Below, one piece after another: positions 1 to 8,309 of a stretch of DNA of 10,396 nucleotides (positions are counted from its first letter, which is position 1; each line of letters begins with the position of its first letter). Origin of the DNA: Synura sp. LO234KE (Eukaryota; Sar; Synurophyceae; Synurales; Mallomonadaceae); the NCBI GenBank assembly GCA_015143735.1, contig VKHC01000643.1, positions 1-10,396 of the forward strand, written 5' to 3'. Below the pieces are notes generated by a model. That model was not told the DNA's origin and did no database searches. It saw nothing but the letters and a program-made list of their open reading frames with translations. The translations under genes and the position numbers were made by a program.

Positions 1-305
1 TAGATGCAGACAATAATATATGGTCTAACGTATACCAACGTCGAGTAGGTAGGTGTTTCCAAGAACCAACTTTAGAACTACTTTTCCGAATCAAAGTATT
101 CGCAACAATCAAATTATGACGAAGACAAAAATCCAAAATACTAGTCATACCCACTAGTTATTGAAGCAATAGTATCCTCCAGTCCAAATGACTGCAATAT
201 CGTAATGGAAACTGCCCCATCCAAAGATTGCATTTTGTCATGCAAATTTTTCTTTACCATCCTCGTGATATTATTATTGCCTCAATTATCACTGAATGAA
301 CGGAC
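1..305. other. AT-rich sequence without a recognisable gene
   Basis: I see no coding sequence with support here. An ATG at 205 opens an 80-codon frame (205-447) with a hydrophobic stretch near its N-terminus, but its length is within chance expectation and it overlaps a better minus-strand candidate. Positions 64-78 carry one copy of a 15-bp sequence that recurs at 1148-1162. Confidence 0.5.
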
Positions 306-1162
306 CTATATCAATGCCCTCCTTTCTGCGACTACGTCTTTGGCATCTAAGCTCTCAGGTCTCCTCAAACTTCCTCTTTTAGGCCGTTTCCTTTCTAGTG
401 CTCCTTCAAGCCGGTCTGTCTCAGACTCGCTTTCGTCCTCCCTTTAGTTTGACTGCAGTCATCCGGTACCCCGCTTGCAGCCCGCTTACGTGAGGACAGC
501 CCCGTGAGGATGATGGTGAACGCCTCCTGAGAGTGTGGGCTTTCCGTCTTTCAGCACTTCCCTTGGTTATCACCCACTGGCCTTGCTACATTGCTTCGTG
601 GATCGGTTTCAAACGCTCCATTCCGCTTGCTTGCTTTTGCTCCTCCTTGAGTCAAAACTTGCTCAATTTTTTTGGCCTGGTTCTTCTTGGTGAGCCTCAC
701 TTCTCTTGCTCCGATATGTCTCTGACTGGGCAACTCCGACCTTAAGGGACCTTGCCAAAAGTTCTCCCGAGTTAGCCACCGCTGTTTTGTTTCATGTCTA
801 AAATAATTGCTATTGGGTGATTATAATTATAGAGTATACCACAAGGGCCACCGCCCTTTTATCCTTATTCCGTCCCTCCTGCTAGGGTGGGGATACTTCT
901 TGACTCGCGCTTGGTTAAGCAAAATGACATATTATTCGTCAACTCTTTAGGGATCACTTGAGTGATGTCACCTACTACATTTTGACCGGCACCAATCTAC
1001 TACGTGAATGCGCGTTCCTTAGATCAGATGAAATGACATTCCTATTTGACTATTCCTCCTAAATATATACTTCGTATTGCCTTTATGGTGCGTTCCCTCT
1101 GAGTAATTCATTGAGTCATGATGGTCAAAACATTTAGGTTAGACATCAACCAACTTTAGAAC
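64..1162. repeat. 15-bp direct repeat pair (64-78 and 1148-1162)
   Basis: The sequence aaccaactttagaac occurs identically at 64-78 and 1148-1162, about 1.08 kb apart. The match does not extend on either side. The bases just inside the two copies are not inverted repeats of each other. The pair brackets the decayed minus-strand frames at 306-819 and could be a target-site duplication. In AT-biased DNA of this size a chance 15-mer match is also possible. Confidence 0.35.
306..819 (-). pseudogene. possible decayed coding sequence, purine-rich minus strand, unknown family
   Basis: Read on the minus strand, one frame runs from about 819 down to a TAG at 395-397 and is broken only by a TGA at 551-553. 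A second frame (443 down to 306) follows and would join it through a small indel near 443. The translations are rich in Lys, Arg, Glu and Gln. They include a stretch REVRLTKKNQAKKIEQVL before the stop and REDESESETDRLEGALERK in the second frame, which suggests a charged, partly helical protein. I recognise no family. Strong purine bias alone makes any frame look charged, so this could also be non-coding. The plus strand here is CT-rich and offers only short competing frames. There is no clear start codon context or terminus. Confidence 0.3.
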
Positions 1163-1659
1163 ATAAAATTAACCTCCCTTGCAAAAGTTGTCTTGGAAAT
1201 CCCATCTAGAATATTTCAGAGTAACCTTTATGTAACCTTCATCCAGGTACTTATCAATATTGCGTCAGTATTAGTAGCTGCTACTTACAAACCACCCGGA
1301 CCTAGGCATAGGTTTTCTGTTTTCTCGTACTATTTCCATTACTGTGGTCTTGGAAATAATTTCAAAAAGATTGTTTGATGGCATGTTGCAGCATCGCCAG
1401 CTGCATAGGGTATTTACTGTTATTCTGTGCACTACTATTTACCTTACTGCACTATGTCTAAACTCCTATTCTGCTCTGTATATCGCTCGACGGCTCAGAG
1501 GACGGTGCATCTCCGTAATCAACGGCCAATTTTGTAGGTAGCTGCGGTGATACTCTATTTAATTTTTCTCTTCTACACTTGGTTCACTTCTACTTCACTT
1601 CTACTTCTACTTCTCTACTACTAGTAAGATAGGCTAGAGAGATCATGTATGACAATGCA
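820..1659. other. AT-rich non-coding stretch
   Basis: Only short frames of about 60 codons on the plus strand (for example 1193-1378 and 1344-1541) are found, with no family resemblance and no consistent composition. A short imperfect tandem repeat (gtaacctttat then gtaaccttcat) lies near 1216. I see no RNA gene or other structure, apart from the simple repeat at the right end, which is listed separately. Confidence 0.5.
1584..1623. repeat. short CTT/CTA-rich simple repeat
   Basis: An imperfect array of cttcta / cttca units fills about 40 bases. It is a small microsatellite-like tract with interrupted units. Confidence 0.7.
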
Positions 1660-2161
1660 TTGCATAATTTAATTACCAGCATGACTTGAGTATTCATAGA
1701 GGGACAGTTCAAGCAAGCATCGCGGGGTAGGTGTGTAATACGGCAAGGCGTGGTGGAACAAGGAGCGGTTAACGCGACGTGTGAGGTCGGGGCTACTCTC
1801 AAGGCACACCAGCAAGAGTACGCAGCATGGCAGGAGGTCTAATATGCATATGGAAACCGCGGGCTAACGTTTTGTGAGTTGGGCGACAGGTATGTGTGAT
1901 CACTTGGGCGCGTAGTGGAGCGTGAGCACCAGAAAGGGGTATTGGACGGGGGCGCCCAGATCCAGCAGCTGTCATCAAGAGGCTTTCAGCAGCTTCTGCA
2001 GCGAGATCAACGTGTGGAAAACGATTTGGATACAGTTTAAGGCATGCATGAAGTGGATTGGGGCTTACTCTCCAAAATGGAGTACAGGTGTTTCTTGAAG
2101 TCCTACGCGATTGGGGAAATTGTAGTAGGGGTCTAGATAAGGCATCTAAAATCAATACATG
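1660..2161 (-). pseudogene. possible degraded coding patch, minus strand, unknown family
   Basis: A GC-richer patch in AT-rich surroundings. On the minus strand a frame of about 120 codons runs from about 2161 down to a TGA at 1799-1801. A second frame starts immediately beyond it (1802 down to about 1660 or lower). The pieces read on from each other with one small frame change. The first frame contains segments such as FPHVDLAAEAAESLLMTAAG and is rich in Pro, Ala, Arg and His. There is no ATG at the start of the first frame (its only early start is TTG). I recognise no domain. The isolated GC-rich island suggests a transposon or gene remnant more than a live gene. Chance cannot be excluded. 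Confidence 0.3.
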
Positions 2162-3799
2162 CGTGAATTTGTTGTATTTTGAGCAACGTTTACATCATGT
2201 TTAAATCGATTTTTCTTCAAATGGTTACCTGTGTGAGTGCGGGTGCAAGGTGGAAATCTGCCGAAATGTGCGAATAATGGCAAACTTCCATTTGCGCATT
2301 TTTGTCAAAAACTTGTTTTGAGTTATATACAGGGTTTTAGCGCAAATATTTGTCAAATTTTAAGGCAGATTGGAGCTCAGCTCGAGGAGATCCTCGATCT
2401 TTTCCGCTGTTCTGAACTCGAACATTTTACCACTATTTGCATAGTTAATTATGAGCGATATAATTGAAGGAAATAAATTCTCAGACCATTTAAATTGCTT
2501 CTTTTACCTTGCCTGAAATTGATATATCGCGACTCTGTATTGACTTGGGATTTTGGACGTCGTAATGGGGCTTGCTGTGATCAAGAACGGGTCGCGTTTT
2601 GGGGAATTTCTTCTGTAAACTAATCTATCCGGTCACCTGTAGGATAGGTTGCAAGAAGAATGAAGGAACTTGGTGTGCTCGCTGGCGGGAATTTCTTCTC
2701 GATCAAATTAGTTTATTTGAGTTTTGTCGTTAGCGTTAACTGTTCATGATCATGTCTTGTTGCCCCTCCCTGTCTTTTGACTCTTCATGATACTTTTAAT
2801 TTCTAAATTAGTTGTTTTTGGTTGAAATTTATCTTTTGGCGCTGAGCCCCGATTTCTGTTTTTAGGGACGAATCGTTGCGATTAGTTATCTTTTATTTGT
2901 AACTAGTGCTCGGCACTTTGCTCTAGTTACAAAACTCACAAGTTGCCTCTGCGATAAGTTGGAGATTGTTGCTAAGTGAGTTTAGATTAAGGCCGAACTA
3001 AACTAATGAATAGTAAAAAGTCCTATACAGGGTACATTTCATATTCAGAGCATTGTGGAAGTGTGAGTTTGGCACGGGCATTACTAAACCTGCTGAATAA
3101 CTAAAAATTTACGCCTGAAATGTTTCCATTGATGATTGGTATATCGGCAGTGATACCAATTTCATCTGTGTATCAAAAATTCGAATTATAATGCTCCCAC
3201 TTAAAAAACATTACCGAAATCCCCCAACGTATACCGTAAAAGTACAGCAGTTTAGGGAAATTTGAGAACAGAAAAGATTAAAACTTAGCTTGATAAAGCA
3301 TGACGAGCATAATATTACTATATAAAAAAACCGTATGAGCCGATTGGCAGATCCCTATACGGGTAAGGGCCTTCGGACGACAGAAAAAAGTGATAACCGT
3401 GTAACTCTAGCTTAGCCTGATCGACAGATAACAGAAAATCAACTCTCTGGGTTAAGTTCTTACGCAGTCCCGTACGCGCTTTTTCTGATTCTATTAGTCG
3501 ATTCGGTGGCTGGTAGAACTGTGACTACCCTCAAAAATGGAGTTTAAAGTAATTATCAGCATCAAAACTCTTCATCTGAAAGTAAATTAGTATGACTGCC
3601 TCCTTGTATCATCATTCAACAACCAGAGCAAAACAAGCTCGGCGAAAATACCGAGAAAAATCCAGTCAACTCTAGAAAAATCTTACCCGAGAAAAATGAC
3701 ATAATCTTACCAAATCCGATTTAGAATGCCTTCCTTTGCAGTAAGAAAGTTTTCAACTTTCTACTCTTCTCCACCCTCACCAACCCCACACACAACGAG
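2162..3799. other. long AT-rich non-coding region
   Basis: No frame longer than about 76 codons is present and none has a recognisable product. The region holds small repeats: a 13-bp direct repeat gggaatttcttct at 2602-2614 and 2687-2699, a hairpin at 3131-3166 (listed separately), a 6-bp-stem hairpin ccgtat/atacgg at 3331-3362, and two copies of ccgagaaaaat at 3651-3661 and 3687-3697. I see no tRNA or rRNA signature. Part of 3600-3799 would be the 3' flank of the minus-strand ORF that ends at 3800. Confidence 0.5.
3131..3166. repeat. inverted repeat / hairpin
   Basis: attggtat (3135-3142) and ataccaat (3153-3160) form a perfect 8-bp stem around a 10-nt loop. The stem is extended by gatg (3131-3134) pairing with catc (3163-3166) across a 2-nt bulge. 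This gives 12 paired positions in 36 bases. There is no adjacent gene to give it a role and no T-tract as in a bacterial terminator. Confidence 0.6.
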
Positions 3800-4591
3800 T
3801 TAGTTGAAAACACCAATTCCACCACCAAGTGACAGAGGGCGCCTACAATTTAGTCCAAATATCATGGAATCTCTTGAGAGGCTGGGAGACCAGAAGAAGT
3901 TTTGTCTGGAGCTTAGCAGACGGCGGGAGTACCTAAAGTACAGAGAAGGAACAATGAAAACAAAAGCAAGCAAAAAAAGGGAGAAAATCAGCAGTACATC
4001 CGGCGTTGCAGCTCCGTAGCTGACGTCTTTGGTGTCGGCAAAATTGTTGCTTGCCCCGAGAGCAGGTGAAAATCGTCGAGCAAAAGGCAGAGGGCTACTG
4101 CCAAAGGTGACTAATTCCGCGCAGAAGAGTCCAGCGGGTCGATTGCCCTCCAATATGAACAGCAACAACGTATCCCCCTGGGAGTACGTTGCTTTAGAAA
4201 AGGTCCCCTCCCCTAAAAATCCTTTGATCGCTCCAACGTTCCCACTGATTTGGCGAGTTTTCTGCTGTGATGATATTTTTGCGTCAATCTTCTGCATCAG
4301 ATCTCTTGAGACCCATTCCTCAAATCGTAGTTTATCCATCTGACTTTCGGCAGCATCGTCCACCATTGCATCAATAATTATTTTTAGATCTTCCATCCAA
4401 GCATTCAGGTTCTCCAGAATTCTGCTGAGCCCAGATCGATAAGCAATATCGGTGTCAAATTTTTGTTTGTATTTGCCTTTGTTCTTGCCAGTATATATAT
4501 CTACTGATGTTTTGAGCCTTTTTTTGCTAGTTCCCAAATTCTGTCCAGGTCTCTGATACTGGAAAATCCCTGAGCTAACTTGATAATTCAT
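3800..4591 (-). CDS. hypothetical protein, 263 codons, possible single membrane segment
   Basis: This is the longest uninterrupted frame of the window. It runs from ATG at 4589-4591 to TAA at 3800-3802. The start has an A at -3 (aacaaaATGa), acceptable for a eukaryotic initiator. Residues about 20-45 are rich in Lys. Residues about 50-110 look helical with mixed charge (for example ENLNAWMEDLKIIIDAMVDD). Residues about 198-218 (VLLIFSLFLLAFVFIVPSLYF) could span a membrane and are followed by Arg-rich sequence. I recognise no family. A 263-codon frame is unlikely by chance at this base composition, but the opposite strand is also nearly open (3804-4343, one stop), so the coding strand is not settled. 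An intron within the frame is possible, since the two halves differ in character. No introns or partners are visible around it. Confidence 0.45.
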   Translation of the reverse strand: MNYQVSSGIFQYQRPGQNLGTSKKRLKTSVDIYTGKNKGKYKQKFDTDIAYRSGLSRILENLNAWMEDLKIIIDAMVDDAAESQMDKLRFEEWVSRDLMQKIDAKISSQQKTRQISGNVGAIKGFLGEGTFSKATYSQGDTLLLFILEGNRPAGLFCAELVTFGSSPLPFARRFSPALGASNNFADTKDVSYGAATPDVLLIFSLFLLAFVFIVPSLYFRYSRRLLSSRQNFFWSPSLSRDSMIFGLNCRRPLSLGGGIGVFN

Positions 4592-5320
4592 TTTGTTACT
4601 GTTGAAAATTGAACTTGCTGTCCGGTTGTTGTGTTACCAATAGATTTTTAAATTCACTGTTTTTTTACCGTTATATTCTACAATAAATTTGAAGTACTCC
4701 GTACCGACCTAATCCAGAAGTACAAACTTTCTGCATGCGATAATATACCTTTAATTAAATTTTCAGAATTGTTATTCGACCAAATTTGACTCCATAAATC
4801 GTGAACAGTGACCTCATGATTTCCGAAATTGAATGAAAAGTGCATTAGGGAAAATGTGTATTAAGACTTCATTAGGCGGAAGTTTTTTATACACAGAAGA
4901 TTTTAGTAACCACTGAAGTACAAATAGAAACTAAAGTAATTCATTTGAAATTAAAGTTTCCATATCGTATTTCAGTTTAAAGTATTTTTTTTGAAAATAT
5001 TTTCTTAAGATGAATATTTTTGAGGCGAAAAAAGTGTTAAAATATAGTAGAAATGGAGACGTGCTTGCATTATTGAGATACTCTCTAGCAAAACCCAACA
5101 AAAGACGAGTTGATATCTCTAGTACTAATATCGCACGAGCAGAGGTATCAACTGGATCATGAAAAATTATCTAATTTATCTTCACTTTGATATAGGACTA
5201 TTGATTTTACAGGTAAGCTGCAAGGATCCAATACAGAAGCTAAAAAAGAATAAAGACCAAAAAGTGATGAAGATCGGATTTAAATTATTAAAATGGCAGA
5301 CATAGCTCTACGATCAGACA
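4592..5320. other. AT-rich intergenic region upstream of the minus-strand ORF
   Basis: This stretch has no supported gene. It would contain the promoter of the minus-strand ORF at 3800-4591 if that ORF is real. Read on that strand it has A/T-rich tracts but no element I can call with confidence. A consensus-like 5' splice site (cag then gtaag at 5210-5217) has no exon around it. The GC content rises at about 5300-5345, where recognisable retrotransposon coding begins. Confidence 0.45.
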
Positions 5321-5345
5321 TACCGCTGCCGAGGCCTCAATCAAC

Positions 5346-5940
5346 GTGGGGGGAAATTTCATCATTCTTATTGATCGCTGGGGTCCCTCACTCGTCCAAT
5401 TTAAATCTGACCCCCCCCCCGGACTATGTGTGGTAGACGGACTAAAACTGCCAGGGGGTCGATTTCAAATTCTTGCTACGCACTGGCACTTCCCGCCCCT
5501 CCTCCCCGAGCGGGCGATCCTTCAAACAGGTTGAAGATCACTATCTCCACCTTGCCCTGCATCTAAAATATACAAAGTCAAGGGAGAGCCCACTAGAATA
5601 CGCAACTCACGATCCAGCACAAGATGAACTGTGTGTGGCAGAGACTTCATTACTCGGCTCCCTTTAGAGACTTCATTACTCGAATTCATATCCTATATAG
5701 ATCCCCTCTAACTTCGGTCCGACTCGCTCGGTTTTCATTCTCAGCATTCAAATTTAGATCCTATCCCGTTTGTGACGCGACCGTCCAACCGTTCCGTTGG
5801 AGGCACAGAGATCGATCAAGTCCTCTTCAACAGCCCAACTATAAAATACTATACAACTTACCCAATATGACAAAGGAGATGCTGGCCTTTGGCTTGGCAT
5901 GTTCAATCACCGCCCGCTGGTAGTTTCCATTGCTGGCTTA
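5346..5940 (+). pseudogene. APE-like endonuclease domain of the LINE, N-terminally truncated and frameshifted
   Basis: In APE-type LINEs this domain nicks the target DNA to prime reverse transcription. The first piece (5346-5534) reads GGNFIILIDRWGPSLVQF and later LPGGRFQILATHWHFPP. This matches the middle of the domain, where a strand with Gly-Gly is followed by a hydrophobic strand ending in a Y/W-x-x-P-like turn. The reading then shifts to the frame of 5473-5667, then to 5624-5923, and then to a frame starting at 5899. That last frame has FNHRPLVVSI at 5902-5931, the likely counterpart of the conserved SDHxP box that ends the domain. The N-terminal third, with the catalytic Glu, is absent. 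A C10 run lies at 5411-5420, and a 26-bp duplication (5640-5682) causes one of the frame changes. The assignment is by motif reading. Confidence 0.6.
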
Positions 5941-6637
5941 CCCGCACAGACTCTCCGCCCCAGGTTCACTCATGCGGACAGTCAAGCCTTAATCTTGAAA
6001 CTGTGGCGTCCATCCCTCTTGCAAGCAACTCCAAAGCTTCCAGGAAGCTCTAACCACCTTTTGGGTACGTCTCGACGGGTCTTTGCTCACCGTGCCATCT
6101 GCGGAAGCCCAATTCAGTCACTTTGCCGCTGTCTCCCTGTAAGCCTTGCCTACCCTGCTAAAAAAACGGAAAGTCCGGAATAAATATAAGGAATACTGGA
6201 ATCCGACCTAGGCGGCACTTTAAGCCAGGTCCAAGCCATGGTCCAGATTTAACATCACCTTGGGGTACTCCCCCTCCCCCGACGGCTTCGTCCCTGGTCC
6301 AACCCCAGGAGGTTCAACGAGGGATTGCAGACATCGTCTCGCAATGAGAACGGGTGGTTAAATCCCACACGTTCCTAAATGGGACGCCCCCGGAGGTCCG
6401 GGAACTCGACTCTTCCCCCAGGAACGGCGATCGCGGATTGTCTTCAATCTTCTCATTCCTGTCTTGCCGCTGTCAGAAACTTCAAACTCCTTCTTGCCAA
6501 CCTTCATGCAAAAATGTCCAAAGAGTTCTCAATTCGGATGTCTGTCCACATTGCTGCCAGGGAGGAAAACATTGAGGTATATAGCATGCATGCGGGTATT
6601 TAATTGTTACTGAAAAAATAATCCCTCCGACCTCCCC
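5941..6637 (+). pseudogene. LINE linker between endonuclease and reverse transcriptase, decayed
   Basis: This stretch keeps the GC-richer composition of the element but is cut into short frames: 5899-6183, about 6160-6210 (reading KVRNKYKEYWNPT before a stop), and 6379-6603. The last reads AVRNFKLLLANLHAKMSKEF, a helical basic/hydrophobic segment of the kind found between the two enzymatic domains of LINEs. There is no catalytic motif. A small AT-rich patch at about 6595-6630 contains stops and separates it from the next open frame. Confidence 0.5.
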
Positions 6638-7138
6638 TTGAACAATGCCACCTCGGAGACCCTGACTACAACCCACGGTCGCCTGAAGACCTTTGTATAT
6701 GTCCATATGATGAACTTGTTGCAACATCACTTTCAAACCCAGGACACGCCGTCCCCATATATTCAGAACTGCTCAATGTCCTGGGACGAGATTACAACCG
6801 GCACATATGCTGACTTCCGCTCAAGGCATGCGGCCCTTCACATCCCGATGGGCACAGGTGACCGCCCCGATACCTTGTACGCACTCTCTGGAATGCCTTA
6901 CAAACCTTCCCCCGGAGGGACCGGGTCCACGAGAACCTTCAATCCCACCTTGGAGCGATTAACGGAAATAATACATTCAAAATCAGGTTACTTCAAAATA
7001 CAAACACGTTCAGAACTGGTCCTCGGATATAATAGCGGAAGGGTTTCGCTCTCTTGCCACCATGTGGTCTTAACGTCACGTTCCGGATGCTTGGAAGAAA
7101 TGGAAACGGCCGGTGCCCATACCCAAAGGTGCCTCTGA
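6638..7138 (+). pseudogene. LINE segment leading into the reverse transcriptase fingers
   Basis: A 166-codon frame precedes the RT core and ends at a TGA at 7136-7138. It starts at a TTG, so the initial Met is not real; it is an internal piece of the polyprotein. The middle reads SWDEITTGTYADFRSRHAAL, followed by a Pro/Gly-rich segment and then NPTLERLTEIIHSKSG. This is where LINEs carry the sequence before the first RT block. The expected K-x-PG-x-D-G type block would fall at about 6980-7035 but is garbled by frame changes (TAA and TAG triplets occur in another frame at 7030-7035). The piece LEEMETAG near 7093-7116 overlaps the start of the next frame and marks the shift between them. Confidence 0.5.
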
Positions 7139-7848
7139 AAAATCAGGATATGAAAAATATCATGCTTATGGAGGCATGGCGTATCAAATGGACAGGTCTT
7201 ATTGTCAAAATGATTGCTAACTCCCTCCAAAGCTACGGGGTACTCTCCCTAAGCCAACACGGTTACCTACCCAAACGAGGTTGCGATTCTGGTAACTGTT
7301 CTCTGTTCAACACGCAAGAATCGGCATGGGACGACCAAGAACGCTCGCTCTATGGATGCTCATGGGATATGAATGTCAAAACTACTTATTCTGCTGTGCT
7401 GGTAAAGACAAGGGTGCCACTTGCTATTGCGCAATAGCTGGTGGACCTAGATATCGCAGGGTATACGATTGCGCGCACGCCCACCATTGCATTAGAAAAA
7501 TGGGACACAATTGGTTTTCTAGGACTTCAGCCCCTGGCCTTCAACCCTGAGTGAGGCACGGGGCAACGAAACATTCACAGCCCGTTCACCTGGCTCGCGG
7601 TTTTTAGCGTCCTGCTCTGCATGCCAGAGAATACACCTGTGTCAGCGCATTACTTCCTCCTCTACAAACTGGATGGCACGGTATATGCTGACCGGGATAT
7701 CTGTTTCGCGGATGAATTTCAGTCCTTCGAGGCAACCCTCGAAAACCTCCAGCGTATGGCGGATTTAGTCTCCACCTACGCCATAGTCCGCAAACTTGCC
7801 CTTTCACAAACTTCGGGCGTTCCACCACCGCGGACTCCTTCCTCCTGA
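7036..7848 (+). pseudogene. reverse transcriptase core of the LINE, two in-frame stops
   Basis: One frame of about 270 codons, broken only by TAG at 7435-7437 and TGA at 7552-7554. It carries RT blocks in the right order. PKVPLKN (7123-7143) is the block with the conserved Pro-Lys. SQHGYLPKRGCDSGN (7252-7296) matches the Q-x-G-F-x-x-x-R type block. SWDM (7360-7371) holds the first catalytic Asp at 7366-7368. GTGQRNIHSP (7555-7584) matches the GxxQG block, with QG changed to QR. CFADEFQSF (7702-7728) is the F/Y-x-D-D box. The second box Asp is Glu (GAA, 7714-7716), and the residues after SWDM do not keep the usual A-F-D. The short KNIMLME reading at 7144-7170 seems to lack the Arg-Pro-Ile normally found there. 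The family assignment is firm, and the copy is non-functional. Confidence 0.88.
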
Positions 7849-8218
7849 TCCATATTCTGATTCATGCTCCTACATGGATTCCTCATTGAAGTTTGCGATG
7901 AAAAAATTAACTGTCTATAAAAAACGTTCTCCTAGCCATAAAGATTACTGGGATATAATTATAGTACGTAACTCGTTAAATTGAAAATGTTCTTGCTATT
8001 TGTAATCAGTGCCGTTTTCGCAACAATTCGCCTTAAGAGGGACCTTTAAAAGTCTTTGGGTGGAATATCCAATCAACCCGGCAAAATCTTGTGGTGCCCA
8101 TCTGAGCTATCTCCATCAAGAAGACATCGACACGTGCTGTCAACGCTGTTCTGACAAAGTCTCTCTACAAACGCGGGGCCTACGTTGGCGTGCTCTCCTC
8201 ATTATTGCAATGCAATGA
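7796..8218 (+). pseudogene. reverse transcriptase C-terminal part, shifted frame, interrupted by an AT-rich patch
   Basis: After a small indel near 7800-7810 the RT reading continues one frame over, as HKLRAFHHRGLLPPDP. The change falls just after LVSTYAIVRKLALS, the region that follows the F-A-D-D box in LINE RTs. The same frame then runs through about 130 bases of AT-rich sequence (7901-8030, about 31% GC) with stops at 7982-7984 and after. It resumes GC-richer coding as FKSLWVEYPINPA at about 8048-8086 and AHLSYLHQED at about 8096-8125. The AT-rich part looks inserted or replaced. The LGVEYP-like segment fits the strand after the palm domain. Confidence 0.55.
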
Positions 8219-8309
8219 ACTTGACCACAGCTCTCTGAGAGACTTTGTGTCAATCCATGAACTTGAGCACCTCATAATGAACTTTGTCGGAGAGAAGCGA
8301 CCTGCCTGA
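8157..8309 (+). pseudogene. RT thumb-like segment with a 14-codon internal repeat
   Basis: This 51-codon frame reads KSLYKRGAYVGVLSSL and ends at a TGA at 8307-8309. The pattern of a basic, aromatic helix followed by a hydrophobic run fits the helical thumb region after a LINE RT palm. It overlaps the preceding frame by about 60 bases, so a frameshift lies near 8140-8160. Two similar units, NELDHSSLRDFV and HELEHLIMNFV, start exactly 42 bases apart (8214 and 8256), which suggests a local duplication. Confidence 0.5.

Noticed and set aside
205-447. 80-codon plus-strand frame with a signal-peptide-like N-terminus and good initiation context
   Set aside because: Too short to stand alone in this AT-rich DNA; the rest is low-complexity Ser/Leu from a CT-rich strand, and it is antisense to the better minus-strand reading.
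3804-4343. Nearly open plus-strand frame opposite the 263-codon ORF
   Set aside because: It has a stop at 4017-4019 and starts with TTG; the minus-strand frame is longer, uninterrupted and has an ATG. The matter is not fully settled.
5210-5217. Perfect-looking 5' splice site (cag/gtaag)
   Set aside because: No coding exon ends there and no partner acceptor can be linked to a frame; such matches are expected by chance.
7326-7550. 74-codon Cys-rich frame overlapping the RT
   Set aside because: Shadow of the RT frame, which explains this stretch with conserved blocks.
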